NCBI GenBank assembly: GCA_034932745.1
Contig: JAYFOJ010000001.1
Location: 310,001 to 374,000, forward strand
Direction of reading: 5' to 3'
Length of the DNA stretch: 64,000 nt
DNA from: JBAYST01 sp034932745
Lineage (GTDB): Bacteria > Bacillota_I > Bacilli_A > RFN20 > CAG-826
The notes under the pieces were generated by a model. That model saw only the letters and a program-made list of their open reading frames with translations, was not told the origin of the DNA and made no database searches. The position numbers and the translations under genes are program-made. Positions 1 to 6,862 of this stretch are shown piece by piece; position 1 is the stretch's first letter, and each line of letters opens with the position of its first letter.

Positions 1-30
1 ACCCGTGTTGACCGACGGGTCTTTTTATTT
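1..30 (+). terminator. Rho-independent terminator of an upstream gene
   Basis: ACCCGT (1-6) pairs with ACGGGT (15-20) and is followed by CTTTTTATTT. The gene it serves lies outside the window. Confidence 0.7.
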
Positions 31-88
31 GACTTGCAAAAAAATATTCACTATTAAATAATAAGACAGTCCTAAAGGAGAATTACTA

Positions 89-313
89 ATGGATAATATT
101 GAAGCAAAGATTAGAGAAATATTCGCGAAAAGAGCAGATATTTCAAAGGCAACACCAGAAACAAAGCTAAGCGAATTGAATATCGATTCATTAGACCTCG
201 TCGAAGCGATGATGGAAATCGAAGAGGCGTTTGATATTGAATTTACAAATACAGAAATTTTGGAACTCAAGACCGTTCAAAATGTTCTCGATTTAGTAAA
301 GAAGAAAAAGTAA
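89..313 (+). CDS. acpP: Acyl carrier protein
   Basis: Carries the growing acyl chain on a 4'-phosphopantetheine arm during fatty acid and phospholipid synthesis in the cytosol. The 74 residues are the usual ACP length. The motif DSLDLVE holds the attachment serine at residue 34 (IDSLD), and the protein is small, acidic and predicted helical. A good Shine-Dalgarno sequence (AAAGGAG, about 74-80) precedes the ATG. It stands alone here, without other fab genes, after a terminator and before two tRNA genes. The acyl transferases at 2506 and 32820 and the FabT-like regulator at 20865 belong to the same metabolic area but are not linked to it. Confidence 0.95.
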   Translation: MDNIEAKIREIFAKRADISKATPETKLSELNIDSLDLVEAMMEIEEAFDIEFTNTEILELKTVQNVLDLVKKKK

Positions 314-380
314 TAAAACTTACTTGCGCCGTAATATCTCTATGTGATATTATTTGACTTGCGCTTATCGCAAGAAAAGT

Positions 381-456
381 GCCTACTTAGCTCAGTCGGT
401 AGAGCTATCGGCTGTTAACCGATCGGTCGTGGGTTCGAGTCCCTCAGTAGGCGCCA
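381..456 (+). tRNA. tRNA-Asn (GTT)
   Basis: Acceptor GCCTACT (381-387) pairs with AGTAGGC (446-452). Discriminator G453 is followed by an encoded CCA (454-456). The anticodon loop CTGTTAA gives anticodon GTT at 414-416, and the T arm contains GGGTTCGAGTCCC. All arms fold normally. Confidence 0.97.
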
Positions 457-462
457 AACGAT

Positions 463-539
463 GGCCCGTTGGAGAAGCGGCTTAACTCACATGCCTTTCA
501 CGCATGCATTCATGGGTTCGAATCCCGTACGGGTCACCA
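463..539 (+). tRNA. tRNA-Glu (TTC)
   Basis: Acceptor GGCCCGT (463-469) pairs with ACGGGTC (529-535), with one G-T pair. Discriminator A536 is followed by an encoded CCA (537-539). Stem CATGC/GCATG encloses loop CTTTCAC, giving anticodon TTC at 497-499. Only 6 nt separate it from tRNA-Asn, so the two are probably co-transcribed. Confidence 0.95.
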
Positions 540-550
540 GTACGATCAGT

Positions 551-586
551 AACCGAATCATCTTGCTAAGGTGGTTCGGTTTTTTC
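551..586 (+). terminator. Terminator of the tRNA-Asn/tRNA-Glu unit
   Basis: AACCGAATCA pairs imperfectly with TGGTTCGGTT around a short loop and is followed by a T run (580-585). Confidence 0.85.
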
Positions 587-620
587 TTGCTTAATAGTCT
601 TGATGCCATTATACTATAAA

Positions 621-636
621 GGTTCTAGAAAGAACC
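621..636. promoter_or_regulatory. Inverted repeat, probable operator of the MarR regulator
   Basis: GGTTCT (621-626) and AGAACC (631-636) form a perfect dyad with centre AGAA. It lies just after a TATACT/TATAAA -10-like stretch (610-619) and 4 nt before the start codon at 641. This is where a MarR-type autorepressor would bind. No canonical Shine-Dalgarno sequence is present apart from purine-rich AGAAAGAA inside the dyad. Confidence 0.6.
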
Positions 637-640
637 AATT

Positions 641-1066
641 ATGACATTTAACACCGAAATCCTGTCTTTAGTCGAAAATCTCCGCAAAGGCTATGCCAAA
701 AACCTCTCCGGTCTAGCCCATGAGGAAGGCTTGACCCCTTGCGAGGGGAGTGTCCTTTCTTTCTTACGCTTCAATCCTGGCTATGATGCCCCGAGCGATA
801 TCACGCGTCTTATCCAGATCACGAAAGGCAATGTTTCTTCTTCCGTCCATTCGTTGGAGGAGAAAGGTTACCTCGTTTCTAAGACGGACGAGAAAGACCA
901 TCGTTTGTCCCATCTCACTTTGACGGAAAAATCCTTTCCGTTCCTTAATCGCGTGAGCGCGATGAGAGCCAAATGGGTCAAGAAACTTATGACGGGCTTT
1001 TCTTCTAGTGAGACGAAAGAACTGTCTTCCTTCCTTTTACGTATCAACGAGAACATCACCAAATGA
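641..1066 (+). CDS. MarR family transcriptional regulator
   Basis: A 141-residue winged-helix regulator, typical MarR length. The recognition region is around residues 48-95 (ITKGNVSSSVHSLEEKGYLV, then the wing DEKDHRLSHLTLT). The last codon overlaps the MATE gene by ATGA (1063-1066), so the two are translationally coupled, and the natural inference is that it controls the pump in response to a small ligand. A perfect dyad at 621-636 is its likely operator. Base composition is unusual: the line 661-720 is 50% GC by direct count, far above most of the window, so this gene and the next two look acquired. Confidence 0.9.
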   Translation: MTFNTEILSLVENLRKGYAKNLSGLAHEEGLTPCEGSVLSFLRFNPGYDAPSDITRLIQITKGNVSSSVHSLEEKGYLVSKTDEKDHRLSHLTLTEKSFPFLNRVSAMRAKWVKKLMTGFSSSETKELSSFLLRINENITK

Positions 1067-2472
1067 AAACCGCATTAACCGAAGAAGCCTTAGGCAAGGC
1101 CCCGATTGGACGTTTGCTTTGGAAATTAGCTATTCCAACGATTTTGGCTCAGTTCATCAACATGCTCTATAACCTGGTGGACCGGATCTACATCGGCCAC
1201 ATCGCTGAGACCGGAGTCACCCAATTGACGGCCTTAGGTGTTTGCACGTCTTTGATTATTTCCGTCTCCGCTTTCGCTTACTTGGTGGGCTCTGGTGGTG
1301 GACCTTTGTCTTCGATTGACGCGGGTAAGGGCAAAAAGGAAGAGGCCGAAAGGATTGAAGGCAATTCCTTTATCTTGCTCATTATCCTCGGCGTTATCCT
1401 TACCACTTTGCTTTTGATTTTCTCTAAGCCGCTTCTGCTGGCTTTTGGCGGCAGCAACGAAACGATTGGTTACGCGAACGATTACATGCAGATTTACGCG
1501 ATTGGCACCATTTTCGTCATGCTGACCTTGGGGATGAATCTTTTTATCACTGCCCAAGGCAAAACGATGACGGGAATGTTATCTGTTCTTATTGGCGCGA
1601 TTTTGAACATCGCCCTTGATCCCCTTTTCATCTTCACCTTTAACATGGGTGTCAAGGGGGCGGCTTGGGCCACCATTATTTCCCAAGGCGCTTCCTGCAT
1701 TTGGGTTGTGGCGTTTCTCTTTAGCAAAAAGAGCGAGTGGCAATTAAAACCCTGCAATTTCCGTCTCGACCTTCATCTTGATTCAAGGATCTTCGCTTTA
1801 GGCTCCGCGACTTTCCTGATGCAGATCTCGGAAGGTATTTTGACGATTTGTTTCAACACTTCGCTTCGGAAATACGGTGGCGATTTGGCGGTGGGGACGA
1901 TGACGATTCTTTTCTCTTTGACCCAACTAGCCTTCTTGCCTCTATCGGGATTAGGGCAGGGGGCGCAGCCGATAATTTCCTATAACTATGGGGCCAATAA
2001 CAAAGAACGGGTCGAAGCCACGTTTAAGCTTCTTTTGATTGTCAGTCTTTCTTTCTCGGCGGTTTTCTGTTCCCTCATTCTTGGATTCCCTGAAGCTTTT
2101 GCAAGGATTTTCACTAATGACGCGACTTTGTTAAGCCATATTACGGTGCCCGCCCGTATCTATGTGGCGTGCCTTACGATCTTCGGCATTCAGATTGCCT
2201 GCCAGCAAACCTTCACGGCCATCGGCGATGCCGTCTCCTCGCTTATGGTGGCCATCATGCGTAAATTCATTTTGCTCATTCCTTTGATTTATATTTGTCC
2301 CGCCATTTGGACGAGCAATCAAGAATATGCGGTCTATTTAGCGGAACCGATTGCCGACTTCTTGGCTATCTCTTTCACTTCCGTTTTATTCTTCTTCAAG
2401 TTCCGTGGAGCCATGAAGAAAATGGATGAGAAGAAAGAAAACGAACCCACTTCAGTGACGACAGTGCAGTGA
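1063..2472 (+). CDS. MATE family multidrug/Na+ antiporter
   Basis: A 469-residue inner-membrane efflux protein with the two-times-six helix layout of the MATE family. The N-terminal signature PIGRLLWKLAIPTILAQFIN is followed by the conserved GLGQGAQPIISYNYGA segment around residues 305-320, diagnostic of DinF/NorM-like MATE proteins. The family exports cationic drugs or metabolites using an Na+ or H+ gradient. It overlaps the MarR gene by 4 nt, and the acyltransferase gene starts 33 nt downstream. The lysine- and glutamate-rich C-terminus is cytosolic. Base composition matches the MarR gene rather than the rest of the window. The substrate cannot be predicted. Confidence 0.93.
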   Translation: MKTALTEEALGKAPIGRLLWKLAIPTILAQFINMLYNLVDRIYIGHIAETGVTQLTALGVCTSLIISVSAFAYLVGSGGGPLSSIDAGKGKKEEAERIEGNSFILLIILGVILTTLLLIFSKPLLLAFGGSNETIGYANDYMQIYAIGTIFVMLTLGMNLFITAQGKTMTGMLSVLIGAILNIALDPLFIFTFNMGVKGAAWATIISQGASCIWVVAFLFSKKSEWQLKPCNFRLDLHLDSRIFALGSATFLMQISEGILTICFNTSLRKYGGDLAVGTMTILFSLTQLAFLPLSGLGQGAQPIISYNYGANNKERVEATFKLLLIVSLSFSAVFCSLILGFPEAFARIFTNDATLLSHITVPARIYVACLTIFGIQIACQQTFTAIGDAVSSLMVAIMRKFILLIPLIYICPAIWTSNQEYAVYLAEPIADFLAISFTSVLFFFKFRGAMKKMDEKKENEPTSVTTVQ

Positions 2473-2505
2473 CACAAGTGTGTAAAAACCACTACAATAG
2501 TGGAT

Positions 2506-3351
2506 ATGAATAAACCCCTTCGTGAGCAGTCGCCTTTTATTCCTTTTCCGTATATCGACAAATATCCAAAAGATGAGCACGGGGATATTTACCCTTCGAC
2601 TCACAAATACGACTATGATTACGAGGATCCTAAGAAGTTTGTTTATCGTCCGAAAAATTTCGCCTTCAAATTCAAGCGGTTTTTCATTCGAACTTTTGCT
2701 TTCTTAATCGGCGAACCGATTGTGCGTTTCCGCTATGGAATAAAGATTGTAGGCAAAAAGAACTATCGTCTCCATAAAAAGGAAATGAAGGAAGGCTTCA
2801 TTACGGTTTGCAATCACGTCTTGCCATGGGATTGCTTGGCCGTGTCCGCCACGCGGATGGGACGCTTCCCGGAGTTCCCGATGTGGCAGGCTGGTTTCGA
2901 AAGCACGATTGGGCCCTTATTACGAAGCTATGGTGGCTTTCCTGTCGTAAAGACGGTTCATGGCGTGATGAACGCCTATATCGCCATGCGAGCGGTTATC
3001 AAGGAGCATAAGTGGCTTCATGTTTATCCTGAGGCCGCGTGCTGGAACAATTACGCCCCGTTGCGCGAATTCAAAGATGGAACATTTAGACTAGCCTATG
3101 AATTTGGCACGCCAGTGTTCCCGCTTGTGATTTCCTATCGGCCTCGTCATGGCTTCTTCAAACTTTATTGCCGCAAGGATCCTTTGGTGACTTTAAAAAT
3201 TGGCGAACCTCAATACGCTTTGAAAACGTTATCGCGGGCGGACGGGACCAAAGAGCTTCTTGACCGGGTTCATCTTAAGATGATTCAGATGGCTGGCCTC
3301 GTGAACGAAAAAGAAAACGAAGAACTGAAAAAACTATATTCCTACCAATAG
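2506..3351 (+). CDS. PlsC-like 1-acylglycerol-3-phosphate acyltransferase (atypical)
   Basis: A roughly 280-residue acyltransferase of the PlsC/LPLAT superfamily. NHVLPWD supplies the catalytic HX4D motif near residue 105. The usual EGTR block is replaced by YPEAACWNNY, so substrate specificity may differ from standard lysophosphatidate acylation. No long hydrophobic anchor is obvious beyond the segment near residues 65-75. A GTG at 2500 is possible, but the ATG at 2506 lies 7 nt after a TACAAT box (2493-2498) with no Shine-Dalgarno sequence, suggesting a leaderless start. It follows the MATE gene and shares its higher GC content. The related PlsC gene at 32820 has ordinary motifs. Confidence 0.8.
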   Translation: MNKPLREQSPFIPFPYIDKYPKDEHGDIYPSTHKYDYDYEDPKKFVYRPKNFAFKFKRFFIRTFAFLIGEPIVRFRYGIKIVGKKNYRLHKKEMKEGFITVCNHVLPWDCLAVSATRMGRFPEFPMWQAGFESTIGPLLRSYGGFPVVKTVHGVMNAYIAMRAVIKEHKWLHVYPEAACWNNYAPLREFKDGTFRLAYEFGTPVFPLVISYRPRHGFFKLYCRKDPLVTLKIGEPQYALKTLSRADGTKELLDRVHLKMIQMAGLVNEKENEELKKLYSYQ

Positions 3352-3360
3352 ACGATTAAT

Positions 3361-3415
3361 ATACCGAAAACGGATTATTTATATCTAAAATATCGTTTAA
3401 AAGTGTTTTCGGTAT
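3361..3415. repeat. 11-bp perfect inverted repeat (ATACCGAAAAC)
   Basis: ATACCGAAAAC (3361-3371) is matched by GTTTTCGGTAT (3405-3415) across 33 nt. The inner AAACG/CGTTT blocks extend the pairing imperfectly. No T run follows, so it is not a clear terminator for the acyltransferase gene, although it could act as an mRNA end structure. Confidence 0.6.
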
Positions 3416-3518
3416 GATATAACATACATAGTGTAAATGTTGCATTTAGTAAGTAATTACTGAGGAAAACCATTTTCATTAAGTTCCTATTTGCACCCGA
3501 GGGAATGATAAATCAGCT

Positions 3519-4517
3519 TTAATCGTTGTTTTCCTTGTTTGACCACTTCGAATAACGCAATTTTATATGCATTTTGATAGCCATCTCGATAAAGGCCTGG
3601 GCTTTTTGATAGTTGTTTCCTTTATTGTTGTAGATGAAAGCAAAGAGGTTAAGCCAGTCTTGAAGAGTATCTCTCGAGTAGCCTCCATGACTTGAAAGAA
3701 ATTCTTTAAGGTAACGGTGAACTTTGTTAATTGGTTCCAATGGGTTATTCCTATCCTCTATCTTCTTAGACTTGTCGACCACGTGTACCTCACTAACAAG
3801 ATTAAGAGATCTTATAAACTCACGATGGGCATTTTCTCCATCATGGACGAATGTTGACCCTTTGCTTATGTGACTAGAGTATGCCTTGGTGACCTTGGGA
3901 ACGCTGGGTTTGCCCACACCCTCTAATTTTAGATAACACTTATTACCATCAGTTAACGAATATATGGAATATTGATTGCTTGATAACCCTCGAAGTTCTT
4001 TTCCATTTTTCGCCACTTTCTTAGATTCCCACTTGGGCACGTATGTCTCGTCGGCATAGACCCTTCCTACGAAGATGATGGAATCTTGATACTTTTGAAG
4101 AACGAGGAATACCTTAGAAAGCCAGTATCTACCAGTTGAATATGCATTACGATTATCGATACTAGAAGTAAGGACGCTATGGAACTCAAAGAGATGAGAC
4201 AAATACTCTATCCATTCTGAAAATGGGATCTTTCTTGAATCAAAAATCGTGTTTGTTACAGGAGAGAACTTTCTCCCACAAGATGAGCATTCATAACACC
4301 TAAGGCCACTTTTCTTAAATCCATCTCTCCTTATCGCTGGCGAACCACAATAAGGACATGAAGTAATCGCCAAGGAGTTGATATATGCTATTTCCTCACA
4401 TGAAACTTTCCTATGTTTCGCGTCATACCATTCCGACAACGTCGAAATCATAAGGGGCGAAGATTTGTCTCCACTCGAAAATTCGGCTCTTAGAGCCTCT
4501 AGTTGTTTTTCTTTCAT
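3519..4517 (-). CDS. IS1595/ISXO2-like DDE transposase
   Basis: A 332-residue transposase. Residues about 53-85 form a zinc ribbon (CPYCG, then CYECSSCGRKFS), followed by the typical TNTIFDSRKIPFSEW segment. The catalytic core shows acidic residues in YADETYVPKW (about residue 160), FVHDGENAHREF (about 225) and NPLEPINKVHRYL (about 260), compatible with the D-D-E/N chemistry of this superfamily. It occupies nearly the whole element between the 25-bp terminal repeats, and the reading frame is uninterrupted. The start codon at 4517 is preceded on the minus strand by a structured leader (4522-4591). Family placement rests on motif memory, and the exact IS subgroup is uncertain. Confidence 0.85.
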   Translation of the reverse strand: MKEKQLEALRAEFSSGDKSSPLMISTLSEWYDAKHRKVSCEEIAYINSLAITSCPYCGSPAIRRDGFKKSGLRCYECSSCGRKFSPVTNTIFDSRKIPFSEWIEYLSHLFEFHSVLTSSIDNRNAYSTGRYWLSKVFLVLQKYQDSIIFVGRVYADETYVPKWESKKVAKNGKELRGLSSNQYSIYSLTDGNKCYLKLEGVGKPSVPKVTKAYSSHISKGSTFVHDGENAHREFIRSLNLVSEVHVVDKSKKIEDRNNPLEPINKVHRYLKEFLSSHGGYSRDTLQDWLNLFAFIYNNKGNNYQKAQAFIEMAIKMHIKLRYSKWSNKENND

Positions 4518-4521
4518 GAAC

Positions 4522-4591
4522 CTGCCGATCCCGCCTATGGGGAGGCATCATCCTTGGAATCGGCAGATTCTCAAAAAAGCTGATGCCTCCC
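4522..4591 (-). promoter_or_regulatory. Interleaved stem pair in the transposase 5' leader
   Basis: CTGCCGAT (4522-4529) pairs with ATCGGCAG (4559-4566), and GGGAGGCATCA (4540-4550) pairs with TGATGCCTCCC (4581-4591). The arms are interleaved, so the two stems are either mutually exclusive or form a pseudoknot. The 4522-4529 arm touches the start codon region of the transposase. Control of transposase expression is inferred. Confidence 0.6.
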
Positions 4592-4692
4592 TAAAGGCTT
4601 TTGAAATAGCCACTCTATAGGGTGGCATAGTCATTATACGGCTATGGTTCAAGACCCGTCTAAATTCTTCCCTCGTGTGCAAATAGGAACTT

Positions 4693-5020
4693 TTATTATA
4701 ATATCTTTCAGTTACAACATAACCATTGATAATTTTGAAATGCCATTAAGCAATAGAAAAACTTTTTTCTCACAACAGTCATCATCTCAAAAAACGCGAT
4801 TTTGAAAATCGTCAGCGAAAAACCCACGTCTTGTTGAGCACCTTTTAGCGTCTTTAGTACAAAAAATGGTATTTTCACTGTTTAACTTAATTACTTTTTT
4901 CTTGGAGTTGGTATTTCTTCTGTTTAATAAACACAACAAGAAATATTGCACCATTCATATGGTGCTTTTATTTTTAAGAAACAAAATTGGCTTCATTGAA
5001 CTCAATGTAATGATATATAT
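4693..5020. other. AT-rich intergenic region, no gene recognised
   Basis: Between the IS right end and the exporter terminator there are about 330 nt of AT-rich DNA. The reading frame open at 4866-5081 is low-complexity, hydrophobic by base composition and has no ribosome binding site, so it is not called. A small palindrome CGATTTTGAAAATCG sits near 4798-4812. Otherwise nothing supportable is seen. Confidence 0.6.
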
Positions 5021-5056
5021 AAAAAACCCAGTGAATTTTATCACCGGGTTTTTTCT
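5021..5056 (-). terminator. Terminator of the ABC exporter operon
   Basis: On the minus strand ACCCGGTGA pairs with TCACTGGGT (one G-U pair) and is followed by a T run. It abuts the stop codon at 5057-5059. On the plus strand the same hairpin also ends in TTTTTTC, so it may work both ways. Confidence 0.85.
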
Positions 5057-6862
5057 TTATGCTTCAGAATCTGCAAATTGAGAATTATACAAGTCTGCGT
5101 AGAAGCCATTTTTATCTAAGAGTTCTTGATGGTTTCCGTTCTCGACGATATTGCCTTCCTTCATAACAATTATTAAATCAGCGTTTTTAATTGTTGATAA
5201 GCGGTGGGCGATAATAAACGATGTTCGTCTTTCCATCAAAGCGTCCATTGCTTTTTGAATAACGATTTCTGTACGCGTATCTACAGATGATGTAGCTTCA
5301 TCAAGAATTAACATTGGAGCATTTTGAATCATTGCTCTAGCAATCGTTAATAACTGTTTTTGCCCAGATGATATTTCAAGCGTATCGTCGATAATAGTGT
5401 CGTATCCATGAGGCAATGTATTGATAAAGTGACTAATTCCACATGCTTCAGCAGCTTTTTCCATTTCTTCATCGGTAACATTATTCCGGCCAAATTTCAA
5501 ATTATCGCGAACTGTTCCTTGGAATAGCCATGTATCTTGAAGAACCATTCCAAATAGAGAATGGACGTTTTTCCGTTTTAGATCCTTTGTCGAAATATTA
5601 TCTATTTTGATGTCGCCTGAATTTACTTCATAAAAGCGCATTAATAGATTAACCATCGTCGTTTTTCCTGCGCCTGTTGGACCAACAATTGCAATTTTTT
5701 GACCTGGTAGTATTTTTGATGAAAATCCGTGAATAATCTCTTTGTTTAAGTCATAACCGAAGTGGACATCGTCAAATTCGACCGATCCTTGAACCTTTTC
5801 AATCGTTTGAGTTTTGTTCGTCTCGTCATCTAGATTCTTTTCTTCTAAGAATTCAAAAACTCTTTTAGAGGCCGCTCCAGCTTGTTGAATATATGTCATT
5901 CCTTGCGCAATCGTCGTAAGCGGTTGAGAGAATAATCTAATATATATCATGAAACTAGTGATAATACCGAAAGATATAGCGTTATCCTTAACTAACAAAG
6001 CACCAGCAATACAAACCGCTACATAACCAAGATTGCCGATAAATCCCATCAATGGTTGCATTAAACCAGACAAGAATTGCGACATCCAGTTATTGAAATA
6101 TAAAGAGTTGTTATGTCCGTTAAATGTATCAGCGTTTTTCTTTAAAGCATTGTTTGATAACACTGCTGAATGATTAGTGAATATTTCTTCGACATGACCA
6201 TTTAGTTTTCCTAAACCTTCTTGTTGTTTTACGAAGAATTTTTGTGATCTAGTGACAATGACAATCATCAATACAAAACCGATGACTGATGAAATAATTG
6301 CTGTTAATGCCATTATCCAGTTTGTGTAAAACATCATGATTGTACATCCGATAACTAGAACAACAGAACTAATTAAAGAGGCAACAGAGTTGTTAAGAGC
6401 CTGTGAAATTAAATCTACATCATTCGTTAAGCGAGACAATATGTCTCCAGTGGAAGATGAATCAATGTATTTAAGCGGAACACTATTAATCTTATTATTT
6501 ATGTCACTTCTTAGCTTCTTGCTAATTGAGTTAGTGACCAAAGTCATAATCATACCTTGTAGGTAAGAAAACAAGATACTGAGACTGAAAATAATGATTA
6601 ACTGAAGCCCGACATTACTGATATATGCTAGATCGATTCCGGTCATTGCGCCTTGAGTTATTGCATTGGTGATATCGGAAATTTTATTAGGACCGACAAG
6701 CGATAATACCGCTCCGGCGACAGCTAAAACAATCGCGGCAATTACTAATGGCAAATATTTTTTGCCATATCTAACTAGTTTTCTAATTACAGGACCTAAG
6801 GCCACTTTTTCGTGAGGTCCGCCGATTCCCATCGGTCCTTTTCTTTGCATTGCGTTAGGCAT
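5057..6862 (-). CDS. Heterodimeric ABC exporter subunit with canonical catalytic glutamate
   Basis: A 601-residue half transporter: six-helix ABC membrane domain (residues about 30-330) plus ATPase domain. Walker A is GPTGAGKTT near residue 390, Walker B LILDEATSSVD carries the catalytic Glu, and the H-loop is IAHRLSTI. The signature is ISSGQ instead of LSGGQ. Its partner at 6855-8621 has the complementary defects, as in LmrCD/BmrCD/TM287-288-type heterodimers with one consensus and one degenerate ATP site. Start and stop overlap the partner by 8 bp, so they are co-translated. The N-terminus has an unusual MPNAMQRKGPMGIGGP stretch. The likely role is export of drugs, lipids or peptides. Confidence 0.93.
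   Translation of the reverse strand: MPNAMQRKGPMGIGGPHEKVALGPVIRKLVRYGKKYLPLVIAAIVLAVAGAVLSLVGPNKISDITNAITQGAMTGIDLAYISNVGLQLIIIFSLSILFSYLQGMIMTLVTNSISKKLRSDINNKINSVPLKYIDSSSTGDILSRLTNDVDLISQALNNSVASLISSVVLVIGCTIMMFYTNWIMALTAIISSVIGFVLMIVIVTRSQKFFVKQQEGLGKLNGHVEEIFTNHSAVLSNNALKKNADTFNGHNNSLYFNNWMSQFLSGLMQPLMGFIGNLGYVAVCIAGALLVKDNAISFGIITSFMIYIRLFSQPLTTIAQGMTYIQQAGAASKRVFEFLEEKNLDDETNKTQTIEKVQGSVEFDDVHFGYDLNKEIIHGFSSKILPGQKIAIVGPTGAGKTTMVNLLMRFYEVNSGDIKIDNISTKDLKRKNVHSLFGMVLQDTWLFQGTVRDNLKFGRNNVTDEEMEKAAEACGISHFINTLPHGYDTIIDDTLEISSGQKQLLTIARAMIQNAPMLILDEATSSVDTRTEIVIQKAMDALMERRTSFIIAHRLSTIKNADLIIVMKEGNIVENGNHQELLDKNGFYADLYNSQFADSEA

Larger units (their letters stand above)
3481..4692 (-). mobile_element. 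Complete IS1595-like insertion sequence
   Basis: The 1212-bp element has terminal inverted repeats of 25 bp (3481-3505 and 4668-4692) differing at one position; each starts AAGTTCCTATTTGCAC. It contains one intact transposase gene on the minus strand. No clean target-site duplication is seen beside the repeats (left TTTTCATT, right TTATTATA). It lies immediately beyond the GC-rich MarR/MATE/acyltransferase block. Intact reading frame and near-identical ends suggest a recent insertion. Confidence 0.85.

Noticed and set aside
3519..4517. Transposase gene as part of a larger composite transposon with the MarR-MATE block
   Set aside because: Only one IS copy is present; no second copy or terminal repeat is found left of 590.
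3473..4700. Target-site duplication of the IS1595-like element
   Set aside because: The 8 bases beside the terminal repeats differ (TTTTCATT and TTATTATA), and shifting the boundary by one or two bases does not give a match.
4866..5081. Open frame of 71 codons between the IS and the ABC exporter
   Set aside because: AT-rich low-complexity frame without ribosome binding site; it runs through the exporter terminator.
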